From: Formosa agariphila KMM 3901
Lineage (GTDB): Bacteria > Bacteroidota > Bacteroidia > Flavobacteriales > Flavobacteriaceae
Direction: 5' to 3'
DNA length: 64,000 bases
NCBI RefSeq assembly: GCF_000723205.1
Contig: NZ_HG315671.1
Coordinates: forward strand, 2,205,351 to 2,269,350
Translations under genes and position numbers: made by a program
Shown: positions 37,072-44,767 of the stretch, in pieces
Layout: every line of letters begins with the position of its first letter
How positions within the stretch are numbered: position 1 is the first letter of the stretch
The notes under the pieces: generated by a model
What the model saw: the letters and a program-made list of their open reading frames with translations, nothing else
Databases searched by the model: none
What the model was told of the DNA's origin: nothing

Positions 37072-37643
37072 CAAGTACTAGTTGATTGTATTATACCTGT
37101 TTTCATCATTGCTAAATATTCATATATTAAGAATAAACAAAGTGATATCATTGATTTAATCACTAAATATATTACTTTCTATAGAAATAAGAGTACAGTT
37201 AACCGTAAAATGGAAAGTAATATTACATACGAGGTGCTTTAAGTAATTCAAATTATAAATATGGAAGAAAATCAATCGAACATAACGTAAATGCTGTAGG
37301 TAGGAATGGAATTTGATTGCTTCCCGTTTTTCTCGGGAATTAGCGAGCAAGTGGAGTGGAAGTAGGAAGCCTTAATATTGTGTTCAAGACTTTTCAAGGA
37401 AGCGCTTTTCCCGTAATGAAGCTTTTCGCGGAATGAAGTGGGAATGGGCTGAACGGCTTATTATCTATAACTCTCTTTTAAATTTGGATCACCCCAAATC
37501 TCCCATAACTTAACTGCGCGTGGATCCGATGCTGTTTTTATAGTGTTCCGTTAGATAAACGTAAAGTAAAAACAGCATGGGGAGCTTTCGAAATTACAAT
37601 TAGTATTTCATTTTAATTATAATCAAAGTAAGTATGAAGTTGG
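37072..37643. other. Gene-poor region with a 12-bp inverted repeat and a decayed frame
   Basis: ATGCTGTTTTTA (37529-37540) and TAAAAACAGCAT (37567-37578) form a perfect 12-bp inverted repeat with 26 bases between. A short minus-strand frame ending at 37461 reads SDPRAVKLWEIWGDPNLK and looks like the C-terminal piece of a lost protein. Otherwise no gene is supported. The region separates the IS remnants from the mobilization module. Confidence 0.4.
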
Positions 37644-38768
37644 CTATTTCGGATCGTTATTAGAAGACATTCCTATCAGTTCATAATTAGTGCTTCTTCC
37701 CCCTGCAGCTTCTTTTTGTAAAATACCTTTTTCCATTAAATCATTAATATCACGAACGGCAGAATCTTTAGAACATTTCGCTATTTTAGCCCATTTGGAG
37801 GATGTTAGTTTCCCGTCAAATCCATCCATTAATCTATTTAATAGTTTTCTTTGTCTTTCATTAATTGGAGTTTTTAAATGTTTTTGCCAAAACTCTGCTT
37901 TTGCCAAGACTCGTGTCAATACAGAATCTGTAGCTTTTAAAGCGTTAATTAAACAATTTAAAAACCAGATAATCCAAGGTGTTATATCCAAATCACCTTT
38001 CTGTGTTTCTTCGAGTATCTCGTAATATTGCTTCCTTTCTAATCGTATTTGTGCAGACATACTATAAAATCGCTGGGTACTTTTATCAGATTGTGCCAAA
38101 AGCATATCTGTTAATGCTCTGGTTATTCTTCCGTTTCCATCATCAAACGGATGGATAGTCACAAACCATAGGTGTGCAATTGCTGCCTTTAGAACTAAAT
38201 CAGTTTTTGAGGTATTAAACCAATCAAGGAATCGTGTCATTTCTTCATCCAACACATCAGAGTTTGGTGCTTGAAAATGAATTTTCTCTTTTCCCATAGC
38301 TCCAGATACGACTTGCATTGGCCCCGTGGTATTTTGCCTCCAGTCTGCAACGGTAATTTTATACATACCACTTCTACCTGTAGGAAATAAAGCCGCATGC
38401 CAATCAAATAGTCTATCTTTTGTTAGTGGTTCAAAACAATGTTGGGTGGCATCGAGCATCATTTCTACTACACCATCAATATGCCTATCGGATTCAATTG
38501 ATCCTACGATTTCCATTCCTAACCGACGAGCAATTGAAGAACGCACTTGGCCTGGATTCAGAATTTCTCCTTCAATCTCTGAAGTTTTTATAACATCTAA
38601 AGTTAGCGTATCAAGCAAAGCCTCATTTCTTAAATCGAAACCTAACGTTTCCATTTTCCCTATAAGTCTACCTTGAAGATTTCTAGCTTCACTTAACAGA
38701 CTCATAAATTCATTACTTTCCCATGAAAATTCTGGCCAATTATCTTTTTGATGTATAAATGCTTTCAT
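37644..38768 (-). CDS. Fic-domain protein with DUF4172-like N-terminus (probable AMP transferase)
   Basis: About 374 residues from the ATG at 38768 (MKAFIHQKDNWPEFSWE, the usual DUF4172 opening); an ATG six codons upstream is less likely. Numbering here counts from that upstream ATG. The Fic motif is complete: H212-PFDDGNGR-I-T-R, so the enzyme can be active. The inhibitory helix motif [S/T]xxxE[G/N] is present at 68-73 (TSEIEG), making it a class II, self-inhibited Fic. A C-terminal winged-helix segment (about 310-370: RQRKLLNRLMDG to SAVRDINDLMEKG) is likely DNA-binding. It probably transfers AMP from ATP to a protein target. It is the last gene of the mobilization module, 145 bases from its neighbour, with a palindrome upstream. 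In islands such proteins often act in stability or host control; this is inference. Confidence 0.92.
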   Translation of the reverse strand: MKAFIHQKDNWPEFSWESNEFMSLLSEARNLQGRLIGKMETLGFDLRNEALLDTLTLDVIKTSEIEGEILNPGQVRSSIARRLGMEIVGSIESDRHIDGVVEMMLDATQHCFEPLTKDRLFDWHAALFPTGRSGMYKITVADWRQNTTGPMQVVSGAMGKEKIHFQAPNSDVLDEEMTRFLDWFNTSKTDLVLKAAIAHLWFVTIHPFDDGNGRITRALTDMLLAQSDKSTQRFYSMSAQIRLERKQYYEILEETQKGDLDITPWIIWFLNCLINALKATDSVLTRVLAKAEFWQKHLKTPINERQRKLLNRLMDGFDGKLTSSKWAKIAKCSKDSAVRDINDLMEKGILQKEAAGGRSTNYELIGMSSNNDPK

Positions 38769-38829
38769 TCGATGCAGTATTTGCAACGAAAATAAACTTT
38801 ATTCGTCGCATATCAAAATTAACCGATGC

Positions 38830-38870
38830 TAATGTTGCATCAAATAATACAAGTATGCGATGCAACATTA
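38830..38870. promoter_or_regulatory. Perfect 12-bp inverted repeat upstream of the Fic gene
   Basis: TAATGTTGCATC (38830-38841) and GATGCAACATTA (38859-38870), 17 bases apart, about 60 bases before the Fic start. Further GATGCA/TGCGA words occur around it. The spacing and position suggest an operator, possibly bound by the winged-helix tail of the Fic protein itself. There is no T-run, so a terminator is unlikely. Confidence 0.5.
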
Positions 38871-38913
38871 GATTTACAGTCTTATTTAATGGATAATTCT
38901 AATCAACGTTTTT

Positions 38914-39249
38914 TCAAAACCCTTCTATTTTCAATACTACGATTAGTAAATAACCTATAATAAGAGCTAATGAAATAAAAAATACAGTCACAAGAATTAG
39001 TAGCCAATTTGGGATAACCCTGGCATTTTTTAGTTTTATAAAAAGCTCATTGTGTTGTTCCTTTTGTAAGGTTTGAACGTGTTCCTGTTTTTTGATAAAT
39101 TCCTGTAAAATCAGTATAATTTCTGTGCTATCCGCTTTAATTCTAACGTCCTTTAAGGTCTTTGAAACCTGTTCCACACGCTGTGCTTGGTTCTTGAATT
39201 CCTGTAATTCTTCAACCAATAATTCTGATATAATTTCTAATTTTGTCAT
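38914..39249 (-). CDS. Small coiled-coil membrane protein of the mobilization module, 111 aa
   Basis: Residues about 1-75 are a lysine/glutamate/glutamine-rich coiled coil (EELQEFKNQAQRVEQVSKTL, FIKKQEHVQTLQKEQHNEL); about 82-106 form one strong transmembrane helix (WLLILVTVFFISLALIIGYLLIVVL). Its start codon overlaps the stop of the relaxase gene (ATGA at 39246-39249), so the two are translationally coupled. Proteins of this shape accompany Bacteroidota MOBP relaxases; it might tether the relaxosome to the membrane or coupling protein. That role is inferred from order and shape only. Confidence 0.75.
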   Translation of the reverse strand: MTKLEIISELLVEELQEFKNQAQRVEQVSKTLKDVRIKADSTEIILILQEFIKKQEHVQTLQKEQHNELFIKLKNARVIPNWLLILVTVFFISLALIIGYLLIVVLKIEGF

Positions 39250-40115
39250 ATCCCTATTCCTGTTTCAATTACCTTTTTAATCGCTTGTTTTAATACTTTC
39301 TTTGTCAGGCTCTGCAATAAATTTCCAGACAGGGCCAATTTGGCGCCCTGAATTAGAATACTATTATCTTTTTTATTAATAATTGTCATATAGTTCTGTG
39401 CATCCAGACTTTGAATAATCCGCCCTCCAGATAACGAACGATGCACCTCACTAGCCTTTAAATTATAACATTTAAACTCAAACCGGAATCCTTGTAACTG
39501 ATTCGATTTATTAATATAAGGAATCACATTAACGCCCTTTTCTTGCATCAATTTCATATAAGAATCTATAGACTTAGGTTTATGCTTTAAAAGGACTTCG
39601 GAATGAAGGGTTTTGATTTCTGTTCGGATACTTTTTAACTGAAGAAGACGTTGCTGGCGAATATCTTTAACTGTTTGCATTCCGAGATCTTTTGCTACAC
39701 GCTCTGCGGCAATTTGACTACGTTTTCCAATAAAACTATCGTTATAAGCCTTTCCATTTAAATCTATACGATTAACATACAAATGAATATGTTTATGCGC
39801 CTTATCATGATGCACAAAGGCAATGGCTTGCCGGTCTGCTAATTTCATATCTTCAAGAAATTTAGAGGCTATATTTCCAAGCGCTTTATTGTCTAATGTT
39901 TTTCCATCTTCAATAGTTGGACTCAAAACAAAACTAAAAGTGTTTCGTTGACAATTGTCGTTAAGTGATTGAATGGCTCTAAATTCTTTAGCTATTTCAT
40001 CTGGATGTTCTCCTGTAATTAAATGAGTGTATACAGTTTCCGCTCCCTTTTCATGATCATTGCCATAACCAATGGCAGCCTTAGTACTCGATATAGCAGT
40101 AGCTTTACCTATCAT
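39246..40115 (-). CDS. Relaxase/mobilization nuclease (MOBP-type)
   Basis: 289 residues. The three-His metal site is present: H107-K-H109-I-H111 in HHDKAHKHIHLYVNRI; candidate nucleophile tyrosines are Y17 (AAIGYGND) and Y29. The N-terminal about 150 residues form the relaxase domain (PF03432 type), and the rest is helical (IRTEIKTLHSEVLLKHKPKS). It nicks oriT on one strand and stays bound to the 5' end for transfer. There is no type IV secretion or coupling protein in the window, so the element would be mobilizable, using a helper conjugative element. Its start overlaps the stop of the MobC-like gene (ATGA, 40112-40115). Confidence 0.93.
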   Translation of the reverse strand: MIGKATAISSTKAAIGYGNDHEKGAETVYTHLITGEHPDEIAKEFRAIQSLNDNCQRNTFSFVLSPTIEDGKTLDNKALGNIASKFLEDMKLADRQAIAFVHHDKAHKHIHLYVNRIDLNGKAYNDSFIGKRSQIAAERVAKDLGMQTVKDIRQQRLLQLKSIRTEIKTLHSEVLLKHKPKSIDSYMKLMQEKGVNVIPYINKSNQLQGFRFEFKCYNLKASEVHRSLSGGRIIQSLDAQNYMTIINKKDNSILIQGAKLALSGNLLQSLTKKVLKQAIKKVIETGIGI

Positions 40116-40408
40116 GATGTTATTTTTTTTAAATGAGATTGGATTTCTCTAGCCACAACCAACACTTCTTCTTCTAATTTTGGATTCGCAACACGATACA
40201 TGTTCCCAATCCTTTTAAAGTTGTTATGGTAGGTAACTAACATTTTATAGATCATAATATGTTCTTCTGTCATCCGCTGGGTTAACTCTTTTTCTAATAA
40301 GGCTCGTCTGCAAAACGCGCTCAAAGTCAATCCCGCATGTTTTGCTTTTGCGTTTAAAAACTTCTTTTCGTAAACGCTACACCTAAATTTGATTAGACTT
40401 CGTTTCAT
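40112..40408 (-). CDS. MobC-like ribbon-helix-helix relaxosome protein
   Basis: 98 residues, basic. The beginning KRSLIKFRCSVYEKKFLNAKAKHAGLTLSAFCRRALLEKE is the RHH/MobC pattern: a beta strand followed by two helices. The rest is the NNFKRIGNMYRVANP segment characteristic of Bacteroidota mobilization accessory proteins. It should bind at or near oriT and help the relaxase open the DNA. It lies just downstream of the nested hairpin at 40448-40489 and upstream of the relaxase with an ATGA overlap. Confidence 0.9.
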   Translation of the reverse strand: MKRSLIKFRCSVYEKKFLNAKAKHAGLTLSAFCRRALLEKELTQRMTEEHIMIYKMLVTYHNNFKRIGNMYRVANPKLEEEVLVVAREIQSHLKKITS

Positions 40409-40447
40409 CTTGTTTTGTTCTATTTATTTTCTTTGCGACCATCGGGA

Positions 40448-40489
40448 GTAAAGCAAGGTTTGTGGCCACAGCCACACATCTTGCTTTAC
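40448..40489. other. Nested inverted repeat, candidate oriT
   Basis: Two nested perfect palindromes: outer arms GTAAAGCAAG (40448-40457) and CTTGCTTTAC (40480-40489), inner arms TGTGGC (40461-40466) and GCCACA (40471-40476), with a CACA loop. It sits in the 84-base gap between the primase-like gene and the MobC-like gene, the usual place for oriT next to mob genes. There is no T-run on either side, so it is not an ordinary terminator. The nick site is not identified. Confidence 0.5.
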
Positions 40490-40492
40490 GCT

Positions 40493-41368
40493 CTACTTCA
40501 ATTCAAGTTTTCGTTTTATAAGCCAATCATTTACGTCGCCATAACCACTATAAATAATTGATTTATCAATACAATTTGTATTACAATGTTTTTCTAAATA
40601 CAGAGCTGTTGCCTTTCGTCCTGCTTGATCGCGATCTAAATAAAGTTCAACCGTATCATAGTTTTCTAAAATGGGCCAGGTCAGTTTTATGAGACTTAGG
40701 GAATTCAATACTAAAAAGTCTCTTGAAGTTTTCATTTTTGGGAATGCTGTTAGTATGGAGAGAAAATCGAACATACCTTCAGTTATCACAAGTGCTTTAC
40801 TTCCAATTTGGAGATGCGTAATATCTTTGGGAGAAGTACAACTTTTAAAATAGGGATTACGTAATTCCCAGCCTCCTGAAATATTTTCAAAACCAATTGA
40901 AAATAAATGTTTTGATCCCAATTGAAAATGGGCTTCTTTACAAAACTGTTTGGCCAATGCATAAGGGATTTTCCTTTTCTTCAGATATGTAATTAGTGCT
41001 CCATGCTGAATCTCTTTTGTTTCTAAAATTTTTAATTTAGAGGACTGATTTTTATTAGTATGGATTGGTGGCCTTATTTCATAATTCACTGTTTTTAATT
41101 TGGCTAGGATAAGCAAGGCATCTGCTACAGAAATTTTTAAAATGGCACATACCAAATCAATGATGTTTCCGCCTTTACCTATGCCGTGATCATACCAACG
41201 GTTTAATTGTTTTGACACCTTTAATGACGCGTGGGTTTCTGTACGAAATGGACTAAGAAACCAGGCGTCTTGTTGTTGTTCTCGAGAAGGAAAGTGGCCA
41301 AGCATAGCTAAGGCTTCCATTATAGATAATGATCGGGCAGTTTCACAGGTTAGTTTTTTTGTTTTCAT
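40493..41368 (-). CDS. Primase-like protein with CHC2-like zinc-binding and Toprim regions
   Basis: 291 residues from the ATG at 41368 (MKTKKLTCETARSLSI); a further upstream ATG adds an unconvincing leader. Residues about 1-90 resemble the CHC2-type DNA-primase N-terminus found in mobile elements (FLSPFRTETHASLKVSKQLN, WYDHGIGKGGNIIDLVCAI), though the zinc Cys/His set is incomplete. Residues about 185-285 are a Toprim fold: KALVITEGMFDFLS with the catalytic Glu, LVLNSLSLIKL, and VELYLDRDQAGRKAT with the DxD acidic pair. It likely synthesizes primers or supports replication of the excised or transferred strand. It follows the helicase-like gene after about 200 bases, all on the minus strand. 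Confidence 0.85.
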   Translation of the reverse strand: MKTKKLTCETARSLSIMEALAMLGHFPSREQQQDAWFLSPFRTETHASLKVSKQLNRWYDHGIGKGGNIIDLVCAILKISVADALLILAKLKTVNYEIRPPIHTNKNQSSKLKILETKEIQHGALITYLKKRKIPYALAKQFCKEAHFQLGSKHLFSIGFENISGGWELRNPYFKSCTSPKDITHLQIGSKALVITEGMFDFLSILTAFPKMKTSRDFLVLNSLSLIKLTWPILENYDTVELYLDRDQAGRKATALYLEKHCNTNCIDKSIIYSGYGDVNDWLIKRKLELK

Positions 41369-41572
41369 AAGGCAATATGTTTTTAGATTTTTTTTGATGA
41401 ATTGATGACAACCCCTTGAATCTCTATCTATACCAAGAAATATCAAGTCATCAATAATTCATCGTTTCATCATTTTTATATTTTAATTTTTAGTTCTTGT
41501 CATCATTTTCTATTTTGATGACCGTTTGATGAGTATTTTGATGACAGCTTAACCCTTGTAAATACTAGGGTT

Positions 41573-42781
41573 TTACAATCCTGTCATCGTTTCATCAAAA
41601 TTTTCAAGTAAAAACTCTTTTGTAATGGTAAAATAACGCCCCTTATTTTCGGTTAAAATCTCAGTACCATCCTGTAAAATCATAAATTTTTGATAGCTGT
41701 TAGAGTTCGGCTGATTGGTTAAATTCCAATCGTGTTTCAGTAGCCGCCTAAGTTGAGTCAAGTCGGTTTTTACTCGTGTTCTGTTTAAAGCACTTAACGC
41801 ATCCATTGGACACAACTGAATTTCTTCTAACTCAAACTTTTCTATAATTCCGAACAGAATACTGGCCAATTCCTTTTCTACACGATTTCTATTATTTTGC
41901 ACTAACCTTAAAAGAGCAGGAGTTTTTATTTGTCTAGGCGTGAACCACATGCGAGTGATATTTTGAGATTCTAGTTCTCTAGTATTTAGGAAATTTAGAA
42001 AGGCTGGTATTTCTTCAATAAGTCCTTGTAGTAAATCAATACGTTCCTTTTTTATAACAGGAATTTTTAAAACCCAGAATCGGGTTTCATTGGCATCGAT
42101 CTTTATGAAATTGGTTTCATTATTACTACATAAAATGAACTTTCCAAAAAACTCAACTTCACGTTTGTCTTTACCTTTGGCTTCCAATTTATTTATATTT
42201 GTAGTACTTAAATATTTAATACGCTCTGTTAATTCTTCTTTATTGAATAGTACTTCATCTATACAAATCAATAATTTGTTTGCCCAATCGGCATTAAACT
42301 GACTGCTAAAACTATCGTTAGTTAAATAAGTTAGGTTGTTTTCAAAGATGGCTTTCATCCATTTTAGAAACGTACTTTTTCCTGTAACACGTTCTTTGGA
42401 TACCAGGCATAAAATGGGTAAGATTTGAACAGGTTTTTGATATAAGAGCTGCAGATAATCTAACCCTAAGGAAAAATGATCTCCAAAGATATGTTTCAGA
42501 AAACCGAGTGTCTCATAACAATCACCAGCTTTTGGAATGTTACTTAAAGGCGAATAAGTGTTATAGAATCCTAAATATTCCGGTTTAAAATCGATGTGAT
42601 TTGGAATACAAGTAAAACCATCATATTTAGAGATTTTACTTAAATAATTTTTTCCGTGATCTTGTTTTATGGTTTCCATATTCCAATGCACAAGAAATTC
42701 ATTAAAATGACCAGCAATAGTGGGTGCTTTAACCATTTTGTAATAGGAAGTCCCCACACGAACATATGGTATCTTTATCAT
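41573..42781 (-). CDS. Primase-helicase (SF3-like ATPase) of the mobile element
   Basis: 402 residues. The middle is a P-loop ATPase: Walker A variant SKERVTGKSTFLKWM (about 128-142, first Gly replaced by Ser), Walker B LLICIDEVLF with the acidic pair, and sensor-1-like FILCSNNETNFI. This pattern matches the DUF5906/primase-helicase proteins of mobile elements. The N-terminus lacks a full primase polymerase core, and the C-terminus holds a winged-helix-like part (DLTQLRRLLKHDW). With the Toprim protein just downstream it forms a helicase-primase pair that could replicate the circular form of the element. No signal peptide. Confidence 0.85.
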   Translation of the reverse strand: MIKIPYVRVGTSYYKMVKAPTIAGHFNEFLVHWNMETIKQDHGKNYLSKISKYDGFTCIPNHIDFKPEYLGFYNTYSPLSNIPKAGDCYETLGFLKHIFGDHFSLGLDYLQLLYQKPVQILPILCLVSKERVTGKSTFLKWMKAIFENNLTYLTNDSFSSQFNADWANKLLICIDEVLFNKEELTERIKYLSTTNINKLEAKGKDKREVEFFGKFILCSNNETNFIKIDANETRFWVLKIPVIKKERIDLLQGLIEEIPAFLNFLNTRELESQNITRMWFTPRQIKTPALLRLVQNNRNRVEKELASILFGIIEKFELEEIQLCPMDALSALNRTRVKTDLTQLRRLLKHDWNLTNQPNSNSYQKFMILQDGTEILTENKGRYFTITKEFLLENFDETMTGL

Positions 42782-42842
42782 AATAAGAGGTATTTAGCTT
42801 AAAGTATTTTAAGCATGAATAATTAGTTTTATGAAGTAGAAA

Positions 42843-43130
42843 TTACTTTAGTTTATGTTTGAGTACATACTCTAAAGCCTGTTCGTGAATTTCCTGTTTG
42901 GATTTTCGTTTATTTTGAAGTAACCACTCTACGACTTTATCCTTTTCGAAAAAAATCATCTTACCATTGGGTTTTGAGTGTGGAATTGTGCCAGAAGCCG
43001 TTAATTTATATAAATAACTTCTAGATATACCTGTATAGTCACAGGTTTCCTCGAAGGTTAACACCTCCTTATGTCCTACTAATAGTTTCTCTAAACGAGC
43101 TAATCGTTCTAATATTAAAATATTGTCCAT
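42843..43130 (-). CDS. Excisionase-like helix-turn-helix protein
   Basis: 95 residues from the ATG at 43130 (MDNILILERLARLEK); an upstream ATG at 43163 gives a hydrophobic leader that is unlikely. The core is a MerR-like/HTH_17 winged helix: LTFEETCDYTGISRSYLYKLTASGTIPHSK, then PNGKMIFFEKDKVVEWL. This form is common next to tyrosine integrases in Bacteroidota mobile elements, where it serves as a directionality factor or regulator. It lies between the integrase and the helicase gene and 61 bases before the latter. Confidence 0.9.
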   Translation of the reverse strand: MDNILILERLARLEKLLVGHKEVLTFEETCDYTGISRSYLYKLTASGTIPHSKPNGKMIFFEKDKVVEWLLQNKRKSKQEIHEQALEYVLKHKLK

Positions 43131-43163
43131 TTTCTTAGGTTTAAGAATTAATAAAATGAACAA

Positions 43164-43468
43164 GAGCGCACTTGTTTTCTCTTATGAGATTATAGAAATA
43201 AAGGTATAAAACAAGCAAACAAAGGAGGTTTATTAAGACGATTAGTTCTTAACAAATTACTGATTACTAATTAATTATAACAAAAACTCGTATAAATAGG
43301 TAAATAATATTTGATAAAATTTTATTTGATATTAAATGTGGGTTTTTACCATTCAATAAAATTTATAGAAATTTGAATAAAAAAAGTTATTAACAACAAA
43401 ATCAATATATTAACAGTAAAATATTAATAAAATCGACAGAATTTCTTCTAGAAATGATAAACATAAAG
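43164..43468. other. AT-rich spacer between integrase and HTH genes
   Basis: Very AT-rich, with the octamer-like word TATTAACA or TATTAATA repeated around 43388-43432 at intervals of about 20 and 14 bases. It could hold binding sites for the HTH protein or an AT-rich replication start, but the repeat is too loose to call. Confidence 0.3.
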
Positions 43469-44602
43469 CTAGAACTCTACATTAAATTCAGGAATTAGGT
43501 TAGAAGCTTCTTTCATTTTTTGATCTACAATTTTGGCATAAATGGCTGTAGTCCTAATTTCTCTATGTCCCAAACGCTTAGATACTGTATAGATATCTGC
43601 TCCATTTTCTAATAGTAAAACAGCATTTGTGTGCCTCGCACTATGGAATGTAATATGCTTGGAAATTCCTGCGCGATTACACCACCTCACAATTTCATTA
43701 TTATAAACTGCTGAATATTTGAGACCTACAAATACGCGATCATTAGACGAAAGACGATTACCTAACAATTGGCGTGCTTGTTTTGAGATATATAGATATT
43801 CTACGCCATCCGTTTTCTTTTGTCTAAAGTTAACACGGCTCGTATTATCCTCATCACGTACTTCAGACCAAGTCATCGCATTGATGTCTGACCATCTTAA
43901 ACCGGATAAACACGAAAATAAAAAAGCCCGTTTTAAAACTTCATATTTACATTTTGTATTAACCAAATTTTGTAATTCTTGGAATGTAAGATATTCTCTC
44001 TGACTTTCTGCCTGTTCGAAAGATTTTACTTTTGTAGCATAGTTAATTGACAAATAACCTTCATCAAAAGCAGCTCTTAAAGCAGCTTTAAATTTATTGA
44101 AGTATGAATATTTTGAATTAAGGGATAACGGTAAATCACTTTTAGTGTGTGCTTTCTTGTCAAAATATTTACGAACGTTGTTCACGAAATTTTCATCAAT
44201 GTCGTCGAACACAGTATTCGTCGAAACACAACGCTCCAAATGAATGAATGCAGCAGTCCAGTTACCATAGTTTTTAGGACTTTCATACCGTTCTTCCACC
44301 TTCTCTTTAAAGAAGTCTAAAAATCGTCTTTTACCTTTTGTTGTGTTTTTTAAATCAAACTTACCTTGGTAGTATTCTGCTTCCCGAATAGCCAGAATTT
44401 TTTTGGCCAATAACCGTGTCTCTTTATTCTCTTTTCTTTCAATAGCATTTTTAGGATCACTAAATAAATACAATTTTAAGTTTTCTCGGTCTCTTATGTG
44501 TTTCCTTTTTCCTTCTGGAGATATTTCCGAACCTTTATAGTATTCTATAAGTAAGCTAATTTTGCCACTCGATAATTTCCTTTCTATAAGCGATATTTTC
44601 AT
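43469..44602 (-). CDS. Tyrosine recombinase (integrase) of the island
   Basis: About 377 residues from MKISLIERKLSSGK at 44602; an ATG at 44614 adds four residues. Numbering here counts from 44614. N-terminal arm-binding domain (KISLLIEYYKG), SAM-like core-binding domain (about 100-195), then the catalytic domain with all signature residues: R240 (SGLRWSDI), H324-S-A-R327-H, H350 (LGHRE) and nucleophile Y359 (TTAIYAK). It is of the Bacteroidota phage/CTn integrase type, usual length about 380-410. It lies 151 bases from the mnmE stop and its start region overlaps a candidate arm site, so it may regulate itself by binding there. It should catalyse integration at and excision from the mnmE 3' end. 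Confidence 0.95.
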   Translation of the reverse strand: MKISLIERKLSSGKISLLIEYYKGSEISPEGKRKHIRDRENLKLYLFSDPKNAIERKENKETRLLAKKILAIREAEYYQGKFDLKNTTKGKRRFLDFFKEKVEERYESPKNYGNWTAAFIHLERCVSTNTVFDDIDENFVNNVRKYFDKKAHTKSDLPLSLNSKYSYFNKFKAALRAAFDEGYLSINYATKVKSFEQAESQREYLTFQELQNLVNTKCKYEVLKRAFLFSCLSGLRWSDINAMTWSEVRDEDNTSRVNFRQKKTDGVEYLYISKQARQLLGNRLSSNDRVFVGLKYSAVYNNEIVRWCNRAGISKHITFHSARHTNAVLLLENGADIYTVSKRLGHREIRTTAIYAKIVDQKMKEASNLIPEFNVEF

Positions 44603-44604
44603 AA

Positions 44605-44660
44605 TGTGGTACATTTGTACTACATATTTTATAAATGCGGTACATGTGAGGTACCAAATA
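44605..44660 (+). other. Candidate arm-type integrase binding sites, mnmE end
   Basis: Two related copies. One at 44605-44627 begins TGTGGTACATTTGTACTAC; the other at 44636-44660 begins TGCGGTACATGTGAGGTACC and ends AAATA. The second matches the motif at 4448-4472 near the other proposed end. They lie between the integrase start and the mnmE core, where arm sites are expected. Confidence 0.45.
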
Positions 44661-44752
44661 TAATAATAAAGGAATTATAAAGAAAATACTATTCCATATA
44701 ACACGCTGATTATCAACAAAAAGAAACTAAAGTAAACCATAAGAAACGTAAT

Positions 44753-44767
44753 TTATTTCCCGATACA
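44753..44767 (-). other. Attachment core within the mnmE 3' end
   Basis: On the minus strand TGT ATC GGG AAA TAA, the last codons (CIGK-stop) of mnmE. The repeat at 4392-4406 is the proposed partner. The same part of trmE/mnmE is used by SGI1-type islands in Gammaproteobacteria (established knowledge), so its use by a Bacteroidota integrase would be convergent choice of target. Confidence 0.55.

Larger units (their letters stand above)
4392..44767. mobile_element. Putative integrated genomic island carrying a polysaccharide utilization locus, inserted at the mnmE 3' end
   Basis: Seen: a tyrosine integrase gene next to the 3' end of mnmE; the mnmE terminus (TTATTTCCCGATACA on the plus strand, 44753-44767) repeated in direct orientation with two mismatches as CTATTTGCCGATACA at 4392-4406; a second longer shared motif just inside each end (4448-4472 and 44636-44660); a relaxase, MobC-like protein and possible oriT inside. 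Known: SGI1 and related islands of enterobacteria and vibrios integrate at the 3' end of trmE/mnmE. Inferred: the 40.4 kb between the repeats moved as one unit with the PUL as cargo. Alternative: only a roughly 7-kb mobilizable element (37.6-44.75 kb) is mobile, and the left repeat is a relic or chance match; I found no better core copy near 37 kb. Confidence 0.55.

Noticed and set aside
37156-37350. 64-codon open frame on the minus strand
   Set aside because: Composition rich in Ile/Phe/His/Asn runs, no motif, no start context; it looks like chance in AT-rich DNA.
38326-38676. Long plus-strand open frame opposite the Fic gene
   Set aside because: It is the antisense shadow of a gene with clear catalytic motifs and shows no family features of its own.
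43388-43432. TATTAACA-type repeats as iterons of an origin
   Set aside because: Only two or three loose copies with uneven spacing in very AT-rich DNA; not distinguishable from background.
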